Part shown: one piece after another, positions 8,915-17,141 of the stretch
Layout: the number at the start of each line of letters is the position of its first letter
Numbering within the stretch: the stretch's first letter is position 1
Assembly: GCF_050122995.1 (NCBI RefSeq)
Contig: NZ_JBNLIA010000008.1
Coordinates: forward strand, 55,514 to 119,513
Direction: 5' to 3'
DNA from: Haloparvum alkalitolerans
GTDB lineage: Archaea; Halobacteriota; Halobacteria; Halobacteriales; Haloferacaceae
DNA length: 64,000 nucleotides
Position numbers and translations under genes: made by a program
Notes under the pieces: generated by a model
Databases searched by the model: none
Seen by the model: the letters and a program-made list of their open reading frames with translations, nothing else
Told to the model about the DNA's origin: nothing

Positions 8915-8989
8915 GCTCGCTTGGTGTAGCCCGGCCAATCATATCGGCCTTTCGAGCCGATGACAGGGGTTCAAATCCCCTAGCGAGCA
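8915..8989 (+). tRNA. tRNA-Glu (anticodon UUC)
   Basis: A complete 75-base cloverleaf can be drawn. The acceptor arm pairs GCTCGCT with AGCGAGC, discriminator A. The anticodon stem is TCGGC/GCCGA with loop CTTTCGA, and the anticodon TTC lies at 8951-8953. The T arm is GGGG-TTCAAAT-CCCC. CCA is not encoded and there is no intron. In this organism it would be charged with Glu; the GatE gene at 43.7 kb handles the related mischarged Glu-tRNA(Gln). Confidence 0.97.
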
Positions 8990-9092
8990 CTTCTGTCGCC
9001 GCTGACCGGCGAGTTGCGGCGCCGTCCGTGCCACCGTTCCTGTCCTGTCGTCACCGCTCCCGTCCTGCGGTCCCCCCGACCGCGGCAGAACG

Positions 9093-9100
9093 ATATTTAT
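9093..9100 (+). promoter_or_regulatory. TATA box deciding the GTG start of dsbB
   Basis: ATATTTAT ends 24 bases before the GTG at 9124, the normal spacing for a leaderless haloarchaeal transcript. This supports the GTG at 9124 rather than any upstream start. Confidence 0.65.
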
Positions 9101-9123
9101 GCACTGCCTCGCTACCGGCTGGT

Positions 9124-9585
9124 GTGTCACGCGCCCGGTTCCTCCCTTCCGTCTCCGACACGTCCGCGAACTCCGCCACGCCCGCGAGAGCGCTGCTCGC
9201 GGCCGCGACCGCCATCGCGGCGGTCGCCACCGCCGGGAGCCTCTACTTCAGCGAGGTGCTGGGGCTGGTCCCCTGCGAGTTCTGCTGGTACCAGCGCATC
9301 CTGATGTACCCGCTGGTGGTCGTGCTCGGCGTGGCGGCCCTCGAGGGGCGGTCCGGGGTCTGGCGGACGGCGATCCCGCTGTCGACGCTCGGCATCGGGA
9401 TCGCGGCGTACCACGCGTTCCTCCAGCTATCGCCCGGCGTCTCCTGCGGGGTCGGCGGCGCGTGCTCCGCGGTCCTCTGGGAAGGGTTCTTCGTGTTCAC
9501 CATCCCCCGGCTCTCGCTGGTCGCGTTTCTGCTCATCAGCGCGGTGCTGGGGGCGGTATGGCGGCTGGACCGCGGCGAGGGGTGA
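9124..9585 (+). CDS. DsbB-family disulfide bond formation membrane protein
   Basis: A 153-residue protein with four membrane helices, related to DsbB, which passes electrons from secreted thiol oxidases to quinone and so makes disulfides outside the membrane. The first redox pair is in PCEFCWYQR after helix 1, the family signature. The second Cys pair (SCGVGGACS) is in the later extracytoplasmic loop. It begins with GTG at 9124, correctly spaced from the TATA box at 9093. No partner DsbA/TlpA-like thioredoxin is adjacent. Confidence 0.92.
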   Translation: MSRARFLPSVSDTSANSATPARALLAAATAIAAVATAGSLYFSEVLGLVPCEFCWYQRILMYPLVVVLGVAALEGRSGVWRTAIPLSTLGIGIAAYHAFLQLSPGVSCGVGGACSAVLWEGFFVFTIPRLSLVAFLLISAVLGAVWRLDRGEG

Positions 9586-9670
9586 CTGCGGCGAACGACG
9601 GGCGTGGAGAGCGCCGCCGTCGGCCGCCGACGAGCGCGACGCTTTCAAGTCCCGGCCTCGAACGCGGGGT

Positions 9671-10057
9671 ATGAGCTTCCCGGAGCCGCCCGGCGGCTGG
9701 CGCGTCTGGAACGAGGAGTCCGAGGGGCGCGTCATCCTCGCGTACCGGCCCGACGTGTTCACCGAGGACGCGTTCCCGGCCGCGTGTCTCCCGACCATTT
9801 ATCTCACGAACGGCTCCAGAAAGCGACGCCCGGGCGCGGGCCAGTACGAGACCGACGAGTGGCACGTCGTCCTCTTCCTGGAACCCGAAATCGAGGCGCT
9901 CGCGGAGACGTACGACGACCGCGGGGACGCGGTCGCGGGCGCACTGGCGGCGGCGTCACGGTTCGACGAGGGGCAAGTGGACTACCGCGATGCCTATCAG
10001 GTGCCGCGAGAGGAGTACTTCGAGCGACTCGACGAGTTGACCGGTCGCGAGGAGTGA
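9671..10057 (+). CDS. Conserved haloarchaeal protein (DUF5820-like)
   Basis: A 128-residue soluble acidic protein. It opens with MSFPEPPGGWRVWNEESEG, followed by a beta-rich segment and a C-terminal acidic helix (REEYFERLDELTG). It resembles the haloarchaeal family annotated as DUF5820, for which I know no function. No membrane helix, signal peptide or metal motif is seen. It is a single gene, 85 bases after dsbB and convergent with the membrane protein at 10.1 kb. Confidence 0.75.
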   Translation: MSFPEPPGGWRVWNEESEGRVILAYRPDVFTEDAFPAACLPTIYLTNGSRKRRPGAGQYETDEWHVVLFLEPEIEALAETYDDRGDAVAGALAAASRFDEGQVDYRDAYQVPREEYFERLDELTGREE

Positions 10058-10085
10058 GCGTTCCGGCCGCCGGTTCCCGCCGCGG

Positions 10086-10361
10086 TCACTCCATGTACAG
10101 CGAGTAGAAGATCACCGCGAAGCCGACGGCGGTGAGCGCGCTGTCGATGGCCACGCCGACGCTCACTTCGACGCCGATGATCTGGTGGAGGATCCCGCCG
10201 ACGAGCGCGCCGAAGGTGACGACGCCGAACCCTGCGCCGAGGGCCCGCAGCGAGGGGTCACCAGTCCGGCCGTACGCCCGGAGCGCGTAGTAGGTGATAC
10301 TCCCACCCAGAAGCAGGATGGCGGTCTTCGCGACGATCAACAGCAGTGACTCGTACATCAT
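10086..10361 (-). CDS. Small membrane protein paired with HTH regulator (DUF7521-like)
   Basis: A 91-residue protein with three membrane helices (about residues 5-27, 38-60 and 68-88). It follows the HTH gene by one base, so the two are an operon. Pairs of a winged-helix regulator and a three-helix membrane protein of this kind recur in haloarchaea, and the membrane partner may sense a signal or tether the regulator; that role is inference. No catalytic motif is visible. Confidence 0.75.
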   Translation of the reverse strand: MMYESLLLIVAKTAILLLGGSITYYALRAYGRTGDPSLRALGAGFGVVTFGALVGGILHQIIGVEVSVGVAIDSALTAVGFAVIFYSLYME

Positions 10362-10362
10362 C

Positions 10363-10833
10363 TCAGGTTTCCTCCCGGACCTGTGACCAGAGGTGCGCGA
10401 GCCGCTCGTCGGCGCCGCCCTCCGGACGTTCGAACTCGACGACCAGGTCCCTGTCGTCGGTCAGTCCGACGGTGACGGACTCGAACGCGACCGCGTACCG
10501 CGTCGTGTGTTGGCCGTCCCGCCGTATCTCGGTCGATTCGTTCAGCAGATCCGCGTCCGTCATCGCGTCCAGCTTCCGGTAGGTGGTCGACAGCGGGATG
10601 TCGCACTCCTCCGAGATCTGGCTCGCGGTCATCGGCTCCTCGAGCGCGGCGATGATGCGCTGTGCGGCGTCGTCGCTCAACACGTCCAGTACGTCGCTCG
10701 GCGGCGGCGGCTCCTCTCGACGCGACGGGTCCCGCACCATACCCGCGATTTCCTGTCGAGAGGCATAAATCATCTGCGTTACGTCCGTCGGATCGGGGAT
10801 GAGGCTGGGGGCGAGTTCGGGACGCTCGGACAT
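10363..10833 (-). CDS. Winged-helix (ArsR-like) transcriptional regulator
   Basis: 156 residues. After a disordered N-terminus comes a winged helix: DVLSDDAAQRIIAALEEP, then MTASQISEECDIPLSTTYRKLDAM (helices 2-3) and a wing near RDGQHTTRYAVAF. The C-terminal beta segment (SVTVGLTDDRDLVVEFERP) is characteristic of haloarchaeal regulators paired with small membrane proteins. I chose the ATG at 10833 (MSERPEL) over a longer open frame reaching 10971. It is divergent from halocyanin and could regulate it; that is inference from position. Confidence 0.82.
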   Translation of the reverse strand: MSERPELAPSLIPDPTDVTQMIYASRQEIAGMVRDPSRREEPPPPSDVLDVLSDDAAQRIIAALEEPMTASQISEECDIPLSTTYRKLDAMTDADLLNESTEIRRDGQHTTRYAVAFESVTVGLTDDRDLVVEFERPEGGADERLAHLWSQVREET

Positions 10834-10907
10834 AAGGCCGTTCCCGATTCTCGGCCCCGGGGAGCCGGTTTTTTGCTTATCAGTCCCGAACTCGAACGTG
10901 TTCGTGT

Positions 10908-11405
10908 ATGACTCAGTACGACCGACGAACGGTGCTGCGTGCCGCGGGCGCGACCGCACTCGGCGTGTCACTGGCCGGCTGTTCCGGCGGGGGCGGCGGA
11001 GGAGGGACCGAGGACGGCTCCGGTGGCGGAGGCGGGGGCGACGACGGCCCCGAGCCGGTCGACGAGGAGCCGAGCTACGACGGCTGGTTCGACGACGTCG
11101 GCAACTACGAGTCGACGCTCGACTACACCGACGCGGACGAGGTGACGGTCGCGGTCGGGGCCGGCAACGGCCTCCAGTTCGAACCGCCGGCGATCCAGGT
11201 GGCTGCCGGGACGACGGTCGTCTGGGAGTGGACCGGCGAGGGTGGCGAGCACAACGTCGCCGCTGAGGACGACTCCTTCGAGTCCGATCTGAGCAGCGAG
11301 GAGGGCTACACCTTCGAGCAGACGTTCGAGGAGTCGGGCGTCCACAAGTACGCCTGCACGCCCCACCGCGCGTCGGGGATGAAGGGCGCCGTCGTCGTCG
11401 AGTAG
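10908..11405 (+). CDS. Halocyanin-like blue copper lipoprotein
   Basis: 165 residues. A Tat signal (DRRTVLRAAGATALG) ends in a lipobox LAGC with C25 as the likely lipidated residue, followed by a Gly-rich and acidic linker. The C-terminal ~90 residues are a plastocyanin/halocyanin domain with all copper ligands: H in GEHNVAAED, then C, H and M in YACTPHRASGMKG. It carries electrons at the outer face of the membrane. A TATA-like TTTGCTTAT at about 10873-10880 sits at leaderless spacing before the ATG and may be shared with the divergent regulator. Confidence 0.93.
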   Translation: MTQYDRRTVLRAAGATALGVSLAGCSGGGGGGGTEDGSGGGGGGDDGPEPVDEEPSYDGWFDDVGNYESTLDYTDADEVTVAVGAGNGLQFEPPAIQVAAGTTVVWEWTGEGGEHNVAAEDDSFESDLSSEEGYTFEQTFEESGVHKYACTPHRASGMKGAVVVE

Positions 11406-11492
11406 GCCGGCGCGGACGCCGACCTCCCCTCCCGGTCGCCCCGTGGCCTTCCGGGGCGAAACGCCTATTCTGTCGGCCGCGGAACGCCGGAT

Positions 11493-11669
11493 ATGGTCTC
11501 CCGCGAGAACCGCGTGATCGCCGCCTGCATCGTGCTGGCCGTGCTCCTTCTGTTCGCGCTGAACGCCGTGACCGACCCGCCGTCGTGGGCGACTCTCGCC
11601 GTTCTCCTCGGCGTGGGCGTCCTCGTTCCGACGCTCGTCAACGAGTACCTCGGCCGCCGCGAGGCGTGA
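11493..11669 (+). CDS. Small two-helix membrane protein, hypothetical
   Basis: 58 residues beginning MVSRENRVIAACIVLAVLLL, with two hydrophobic helices (about 9-27 and 33-50) separated by VTDPPSW and a short charged tail NEYLGRREA. GC-rich third positions and a clean frame support it as real. A weak TATA-like CTATTC lies about 28 bases upstream. No function can be assigned; it is one of many small haloarchaeal membrane proteins. Confidence 0.65.
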   Translation: MVSRENRVIAACIVLAVLLLFALNAVTDPPSWATLAVLLGVGVLVPTLVNEYLGRREA

Positions 11670-11726
11670 CGGCTCGCGGTCCGTGACGCCGCCGGCGGCG
11701 CCGGCCTCGGCCGCCCGCGAGGTCGC

Positions 11727-12449
11727 CTACAGCTCCAGGTCCGAGAGGCGCGCGCGGGCGTCGGCCAGCGCGCCCTCGTCGTTCTCCCGGAGATACGTCC
11801 CGACCTCGTTGGCGGCGCGGACGAGTTCCTCCGCGTCCCGGGGCTCCACGTCGCCCTGCAGCGACTCGACGCGCTTGACGCGCTCGCGGAGCGACCCGAG
11901 CGCCTCGCGCGCCTCGGCGTCCGGATACTCGTCGAGGTAGGTCCGGAGGTCGTCGCGGTAGTCCGCGACCGCGTTCGCGACCGCGAGTCCCCGCGCGGCG
12001 TGCATGTTCGGCGGCACGGCCTCGGGGGCGGGCCGCTCGCCGTCGTCGGCGCCCGCGAGCAGGTCGAGCAGGTACGTCCGGTCGTCGTCGGTCGGGTCCC
12101 GGAGCCGGTCGTAGATGTCGACGGCCTGCAGCAGTTCGCGGGCCGCGAGCACGCCGTCGTCGAGCGGCAGGAGGTCCCCGCCGCGGACGAACCCCCGCCG
12201 GCTGAGGTACTCCCGCAGGTCGCGCTTCAGGTCGCTGACCCCCTCCGCGGGGAGCGTCCCCGCGGCGTCCCCGAAGCGCTCGCGGTGGGGGGTCAAGTCC
12301 AGCTCCGCGGGCGCGTCGGTGTGAAGCGTCCGGTCGCCGACGCCGACGCTCAGGAGGCTCCCGCACTCCGGGCAGGCGGTGTCGCCCGTCTCGTAGTAGG
12401 ACCACCGTGCGCCGCACTCCTTGCACTCGCGCTCGCCGCGGACTTTCAT
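11727..12449 (-). CDS. Zinc-ribbon haloarchaeal protein of unknown function
   Basis: 240 residues. The N-terminus has a zinc ribbon, CKECGARWSYYETGDTACPECGSLL, typical of nucleic-acid- or TFIIB-like binding folds. The rest is helical and acidic with many Arg/Glu pairs (DLREYLSRRGF; VADYRDDLRTYLDEYPD). It resembles a haloarchaeal DUF family (possibly DUF7117), but I am not sure of the number. I chose the ATG at 12449 (MKVRGERE) because the zinc ribbon starts immediately after it. It is divergent from the ribose-1,5-bisphosphate isomerase gene. Confidence 0.75.
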   Translation of the reverse strand: MKVRGERECKECGARWSYYETGDTACPECGSLLSVGVGDRTLHTDAPAELDLTPHRERFGDAAGTLPAEGVSDLKRDLREYLSRRGFVRGGDLLPLDDGVLAARELLQAVDIYDRLRDPTDDDRTYLLDLLAGADDGERPAPEAVPPNMHAARGLAVANAVADYRDDLRTYLDEYPDAEAREALGSLRERVKRVESLQGDVEPRDAEELVRAANEVGTYLRENDEGALADARARLSDLEL

Positions 12450-12587
12450 GCCCGTCGGTTCGCTCGCTGGGGGGTAAAGCCCTGCGTCCGCGGTCACGCC
12501 GTGGCGTCCTCGGGGGCCGGCTCGACGGGCTCCCTCGCCCGGTCGCGGAGGCCAACCATTTGTACCCGCGGCGAGAACCTCGAGGGC

Positions 12588-13544
12588 ATGACCGACCACG
12601 ACCTCGCGCCGGAGGTGGCGGAGACCGCCGAGGCGATCGCCTCGATGGAGGTCCGCGGCGCGGCCACCATCGCGGGCGCGGCCGCCGACGCGCTGGCGGC
12701 ACAGGCTCGCGCGACGGACGCCGACGACGCCGACGAGTTCCGCGAGACGATGCGCGCCGCGGGGCGTCGGCTCCACGAGACCCGCCCGACCGCGGTGTCG
12801 CTGCCGAACGCGTTGCGCTACGTGCTCCGCCGGATGGACGGCGCCGACGTCGCGACCGTCCGCGAGAACGTCCTGGACGCTGCGGCGGCGTTCGACGACC
12901 GCCTCGACGCCGCGCAGGACGACCTCGGCCAGATCGGCGCCAACCGCCTCCAGGACGGCGACACGATCATGACCCACTGCCACTCCACGGACGCGCTCTC
13001 GTGCGTGGAGGCGGCCCTCGAGCAGGGCAAGGAGATCTCGGCGATCGTCAAGGAGACGCGGCCGCGCAACCAGGGCCACATCACGGCGGAGGCGCTCCGG
13101 GAGATGGGCGTCCCGGTCACCCTGATCGTCGACTCCGCGGCCCGTCGGTACCTCGACGAGGTCGACCACGTGCTCGTGGGGGCCGACTCCATCGCCGCCG
13201 ACGGCTCCGTGATCAACAAGATCGGCACCTCCGGGCTGGCCGTCAACGCCCGCGAGCGCGGCGTCCCGATCATGACCGCCGCCCAGACGATCAAGCTCCA
13301 CCCGGAGACGCTGGCGGGCCACACCGTCGAGATCGAGATGCGCGACGAGGCCGAGGTGATCGGCGAGGACGCCCGCGAGGCCATCGGCGAGGTAACCGTC
13401 GAGAACCCCGCCTTCGACGTGACGCCGCCGCGGTACATGGACGCCATCGTCACCGAGAGCGGCCAGTTCCCGCCCGAGAGCATCGTCACGCTGATGCGCG
13501 AGCTGTTCGGCGAGGGGGCGACGGAGCCGTGGGCCGAGACGTGA
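12588..13544 (+). CDS. Ribose 1,5-bisphosphate isomerase (eIF2B-related)
   Basis: A 318-residue enzyme converting ribose 1,5-bisphosphate to ribulose 1,5-bisphosphate in nucleotide breakdown. It belongs to the eIF2B/methylthioribose-1-phosphate isomerase superfamily. Family landmarks include MTHCHSTDALSCVEAA, KETRPRNQGHITAEAL, VGADSIAADGSVINKIGTSG and the C-terminal NPAFDVTPPRYMDAIVTE. The catalytic Cys (HCHS) and Asp (GADSI) positions are present. Its stop overlaps the GTG of the PfkB kinase by 4 bases (GTGA), so the two act together. Haloarchaea use a pentose bisphosphate route without RuBisCO, and none is seen here. Confidence 0.91.
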   Translation: MTDHDLAPEVAETAEAIASMEVRGAATIAGAAADALAAQARATDADDADEFRETMRAAGRRLHETRPTAVSLPNALRYVLRRMDGADVATVRENVLDAAAAFDDRLDAAQDDLGQIGANRLQDGDTIMTHCHSTDALSCVEAALEQGKEISAIVKETRPRNQGHITAEALREMGVPVTLIVDSAARRYLDEVDHVLVGADSIAADGSVINKIGTSGLAVNARERGVPIMTAAQTIKLHPETLAGHTVEIEMRDEAEVIGEDAREAIGEVTVENPAFDVTPPRYMDAIVTESGQFPPESIVTLMRELFGEGATEPWAET

Positions 13545-14668
13545 GCGACGCCGCCGACGAGGACGCCGACGGGGACGCCGAGAGCGAGGCCGACGCGGGA
13601 CCCACAGCGGGCCGGGGCGGCGCCGACCGCGACCCCCCGTCCGTCCTCTGTGCCGGCCACATCAACTGGGACGTGACGATGCAGGTCGCCCGGCTTCCCG
13701 AGCCGGACGGCGAGCAGCGGATCGACCACCTCCAGCAGGCCGGCGGGGGAAGCGCCGCCAACGTTGCGGTCGGGCTGACCGGACTCAACGCCGAGACGCT
13801 GCTGTTCGGGAGCGTGGGCGGAGACGACTCCGGCGCGCTCGCGCTCCAGGAACTGGACCGCGCGGGCGTCGACCCCGGGAACGTGATGGTGGCGAACGAC
13901 CGCGCCACCTCGGTCAAGTACCTCATCGTCGACGAGACGGGCGAGGTGATGGTGCTCGCCAACGAGGGAGCAAACGAGGCGTTCGGCGCGGCCGACCTCG
14001 ACCCCGACGACCTCGCCGGGAGCGACCACCTCCACCTCACGGGACAGAACGCCGCCTCCGCGAGCGACCTGGCGGCGCTCGCGCACGAGCGGGGCGTCCC
14101 GGTCAGCTTCGATCCGGGGCGACAGGTGGGGAACCGGGCCTACGCGGACGCCATCGCGGCGAGCGACCTGCTGTTCGTCAACGACCGCGAGGCGGCCGCG
14201 CTCGGACGGACGGGGACGCTCGACCCCGAAGCCCCCGAGTCGACCGCGCTCGTCGTCAAACTCGGCGCTGGCGGGGCGGAGGTCCGGCTCCCCGGCGGCG
14301 AACGCGTGCACGCACCCGCCTACGACGTGGACGTGGTGGACACGACCGGCGCGGGCGACGCGTTCGCCGCCGGCTTCCTCGGCGCCTGCTTCGAGTCCGC
14401 GCGGAACCACGAGCCGGAACGCGAGGTCGACGGCGGTCGCTCCGTCGAGGGAGGCGTCGGCGGACGCACCGCGGAGACCGCGTCGGAAACGGACGCCGAC
14501 CGCCCACGCGGGATCCCCGGCACCGAAGCCCCTCATCTCCGCGACGCCGACCTGCCGTACGCGCTCGGGATCGCCAACGCCGCCGGTGCGCTCGCGGCGC
14601 GCGAACGCGGCGCCCGGACGACGCTCACCTGGGAACGCATCGACGCGTTTCTCGCCGAGCACGCCTGA
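13541..14668 (+). CDS. PfkB-family carbohydrate kinase (candidate ribose-1-phosphate kinase)
   Basis: 375 residues of the ribokinase/PfkB fold. After an acidic N-terminus come CAGHINWDV (substrate site), GGGSAANVAVGLTGL and, near the C-terminus, the anion-hole and catalytic Asp motif DTTGAGDAFAAGF. An insertion of about 50 acidic residues sits just after that motif. It starts with GTG at 13541, overlapping the isomerase stop. In the haloarchaeal pentose bisphosphate pathway a kinase making ribose 1,5-bisphosphate from ribose 1-phosphate would supply the isomerase, so this role is likely but inferred from context. Confidence 0.85.
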   Translation: MSDAADEDADGDAESEADAGPTAGRGGADRDPPSVLCAGHINWDVTMQVARLPEPDGEQRIDHLQQAGGGSAANVAVGLTGLNAETLLFGSVGGDDSGALALQELDRAGVDPGNVMVANDRATSVKYLIVDETGEVMVLANEGANEAFGAADLDPDDLAGSDHLHLTGQNAASASDLAALAHERGVPVSFDPGRQVGNRAYADAIAASDLLFVNDREAAALGRTGTLDPEAPESTALVVKLGAGGAEVRLPGGERVHAPAYDVDVVDTTGAGDAFAAGFLGACFESARNHEPEREVDGGRSVEGGVGGRTAETASETDADRPRGIPGTEAPHLRDADLPYALGIANAAGALAARERGARTTLTWERIDAFLAEHA

Positions 14669-14773
14669 TCCGGGGGGACGTTCGACGCCGCGCCCGCCCG
14701 TCGAGCAGCGCCGAATTCCCGAGGCCCGGAACGGTCCGACAAGGGTTTGCCCGCCGTTCCCCAATTGCGGGCA

Positions 14774-16006
14774 ATGGATCGCCGCATCCTGTTCGCGTCG
14801 CTCGTGATCGGTGCCGCCGTCGTGGCCGGCGTGGGAACCGCGGTCTTCGCGTTCGTGGGGGCCGACGGCGGCGCGACCGAACCGACCGTCCTCTGGGAGA
14901 CCGAGCCGACCGACGACGCCGTCACGGCCCACGAGTCGGCCGTGGCGACGACCGGCGGGGAGGTCCGGATCGCGCTCCCGCTCGTCGCGGAGGGCGACGC
15001 CTGTACGCTCCGCGTCGTCGACGGTGCGGGCGAGTCCGCCTGGAACGCGTCCCTGCCGACGGCTGCCTGTGACGCCGACGGGGAGACCGCCGGAGCGCCG
15101 ATCGGCGGCGTGACGGCCGGAACGGTCGGCGGCGAGCAGGCGTTCGTTCTGACGACCGCGGAGCCGGGGGTCCGGGCGTTCGCCGCGGCCGACGGGGCGT
15201 CGCTCTTCGCGGCCGAGTTGGCCGCCCCGTCCATCGCTCCGCCGGCGGTCGGCGACGTGACGGGCGACGGCGCGAACGAGGTCGCGGTCGGGACCGCGGC
15301 CGGGACGCTCCGCGTGCTCGAGGCCGACGGGGAGACGGCGTGGACGCGCGAGGTGGACGGTCCGGTCGGACTGCCGCCGCTCGTGGGGTCGTTCTCCGAC
15401 GACGGCGGGGCGACGAGCGCCGCTGACCCCGCGGTCGTCGTCTCCGCCGGCGCCGAGGACGGGTCGTACGTCCGCTTCGACGGCGCGGGCGAGCGGGTCT
15501 GGACCGCGCCGAGGAACGGCACGCCGACGGCGTGGACGGCCGCGGAGACGCGGCGTGGCGCGGTGCTCGCCGTCGGGACCGAGGAGGGATCGATCGCCAC
15601 GATCGAGACGGTCGACGGGAGTACCCGGTTCGACGCGCGCCTGCAGGGCACGTCGATCGCTCCCGGAGGGACGGACGCCGGCCGGGTCGCGGTCGGCGGC
15701 ACCGGCGCCGTCTGGGCGGTCGACTTGCTCGACGGCGAGGTGGTCTGGAAACAGCAGTTCGGCGGGGACGCCCCCGTCGCACCCCCCGCGACCGGCGACG
15801 TCACCGGCGACGACACGCCCGAGACGGTCGCGGTCACCGAGGCGGGGTCCGTCGTCGCGATGAACCGCGACGGCGGGGTCCTCGCCCGCGGCGTCCTCGA
15901 CGCGACGGTCACGGTTCGGCCCCTCCTGGTGGACCTGAACGACGACGGGGACCGGGAGGTCGTCCTGCTGGCGAGCGACGGCCGGGCGATCGCGCTCGAG
16001 TTCTGA
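14774..16006 (+). CDS. Membrane-anchored beta-propeller (PQQ/FG-GAP-like repeat) protein
   Basis: 410 residues. One N-terminal membrane helix (MDRRILFASLVIGAAVVAG) is followed by an extracytoplasmic repeat domain with recurring segments such as GDVTGDGANEVAVGT, GDVTGDDTPETVAVT and LNDDGDREVVLLAS. These are FG-GAP/VCBS-like calcium-binding loops in a seven-bladed propeller. PQQ-like segments (AVDLLDGEVVWKQQF) are interspersed, and no quinone-binding active site can be named. The ATG at 14774 was preferred to a TTG at 14747. It probably has a binding or scaffold role at the cell surface. Confidence 0.77.
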   Translation: MDRRILFASLVIGAAVVAGVGTAVFAFVGADGGATEPTVLWETEPTDDAVTAHESAVATTGGEVRIALPLVAEGDACTLRVVDGAGESAWNASLPTAACDADGETAGAPIGGVTAGTVGGEQAFVLTTAEPGVRAFAAADGASLFAAELAAPSIAPPAVGDVTGDGANEVAVGTAAGTLRVLEADGETAWTREVDGPVGLPPLVGSFSDDGGATSAADPAVVVSAGAEDGSYVRFDGAGERVWTAPRNGTPTAWTAAETRRGAVLAVGTEEGSIATIETVDGSTRFDARLQGTSIAPGGTDAGRVAVGGTGAVWAVDLLDGEVVWKQQFGGDAPVAPPATGDVTGDDTPETVAVTEAGSVVAMNRDGGVLARGVLDATVTVRPLLVDLNDDGDREVVLLASDGRAIALEF

Positions 16007-16064
16007 GACGGCTCTGAGCGCGCCCCCGACACAGCCGACAGAAATGCCCGCCGCGACCAGCCGA

Positions 16065-16958
16065 TCAGGGAAGGGTCACGTCGACGCCGCGCTGCTCGCT
16101 GGCGGCCTTGACCGTGTTGTACAGGAGCATCGCGCGCGTCATCGGGCCGACGCCGCCGGGGACCGGCGTGATCTTCCCGGCGACAGCCTTCGCGGAGTCG
16201 TAGTCCACGTCGCCGACCAGCTCGTACCCCTTCTCCGTGTCGGCGTCGACGCGGTTGATCCCCACGTCGATCACCGTCGCGCCCGCCTTGAGCTGGTCGC
16301 CGTCGATAAATTCGGGGAGTCCGGCGGCCGCGACGACGACGTCGGCGGTCGCGAGCTTCGCGTCGAGGTCCTCGGTCCGGGAGTGACAGACCGTCACCGT
16401 CGCGTTCCCCTGCGGCGCCTTCTGGAGCAGGAGGTTCGCCATCGGCTTGCCGACGATGTCCGAGCGGCCGACCACGACCGCGTCGGCGCCCTCGGTCTCC
16501 ACGTCGTACGCCTCCAGCAGCTTCTGGACGCCGTGCGGTGTGCAGGGCTTGAACCGGGCGTTCCCGGCGACGAGCCGACCGACGTTCTCGGGGTGGAAGC
16601 CGTCCACGTCCTTCTCGGGGCGGATCCGGCGCAGCACCTCCCGCTTGTCGACGTGGTCGGGGACCGGGAGCTGGACGAGGATGCCGTGGACCGACTCGTC
16701 GGCGTTCAACTCGTCGATGGTGGCGTACAGCTCCTCGGCGGGCGCCTCGGGGTCGACCTCGACGTGGATCCCCTCGATGCCGACCTCCTCGCAGTCGCGC
16801 TGCTTCATCGAGACGTACGTCTCGCTCGCGGGGTCGTCGCTCATCAGCACGGTGGCGAGCCCCGGTTCGACGCCCGCGGCCGCGAGGTCGTCGACGCGGT
16901 CGGCGATCTCCGCGCGGAGTTCGCCCGCGACGGCGTCGCCGTCGATGATCTCGGTCAT
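16065..16958 (-). CDS. folD: Methylenetetrahydrofolate dehydrogenase / methenyltetrahydrofolate cyclohydrolase
   Basis: A 297-residue bifunctional C1 enzyme interconverting methylene-, methenyl- and formyl-tetrahydrofolate. Visible signatures are YVSMKQRDCEEVGI with the catalytic Lys of the YxxxK pair, VQLPVPDHVDK, PEKDVDGFHPENVGRL, the dinucleotide motif VVVGRSDIVGKPMANLL and the C-terminal TPVPGGVGPMTRAMLLYNT. All are intact. The gene works with GlyA (58.1 kb in this window), which supplies methylene-tetrahydrofolate, but here the two are 41 kb apart. It is convergent with the beta-propeller gene and divergent from nhaC. Confidence 0.96.
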   Translation of the reverse strand: MTEIIDGDAVAGELRAEIADRVDDLAAAGVEPGLATVLMSDDPASETYVSMKQRDCEEVGIEGIHVEVDPEAPAEELYATIDELNADESVHGILVQLPVPDHVDKREVLRRIRPEKDVDGFHPENVGRLVAGNARFKPCTPHGVQKLLEAYDVETEGADAVVVGRSDIVGKPMANLLLQKAPQGNATVTVCHSRTEDLDAKLATADVVVAAAGLPEFIDGDQLKAGATVIDVGINRVDADTEKGYELVGDVDYDSAKAVAGKITPVPGGVGPMTRAMLLYNTVKAASEQRGVDVTLP

Positions 16959-17141
16959 ACCTCCCCGTCGCGCCGCCGCGGATAAAAGAGCACGGGATCG
17001 TGTCTAAACCCACCGTCATAGGGGACAGAAATATGCACATAAATGCATTTATCGGGGCCGGACGGACCTCCCGCCCCGCTGACTGGAAGCGGCAAGGATC
17101 GCGGAGGTTTTGTTATCCGAGGCTGGACGGAACCCGTAGCA

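Noticed and set aside
8866..9123. An integrase or attachment site beside tRNA-Glu
   Set aside because: No integrase gene and no repeated tRNA 3' end is visible in the window.
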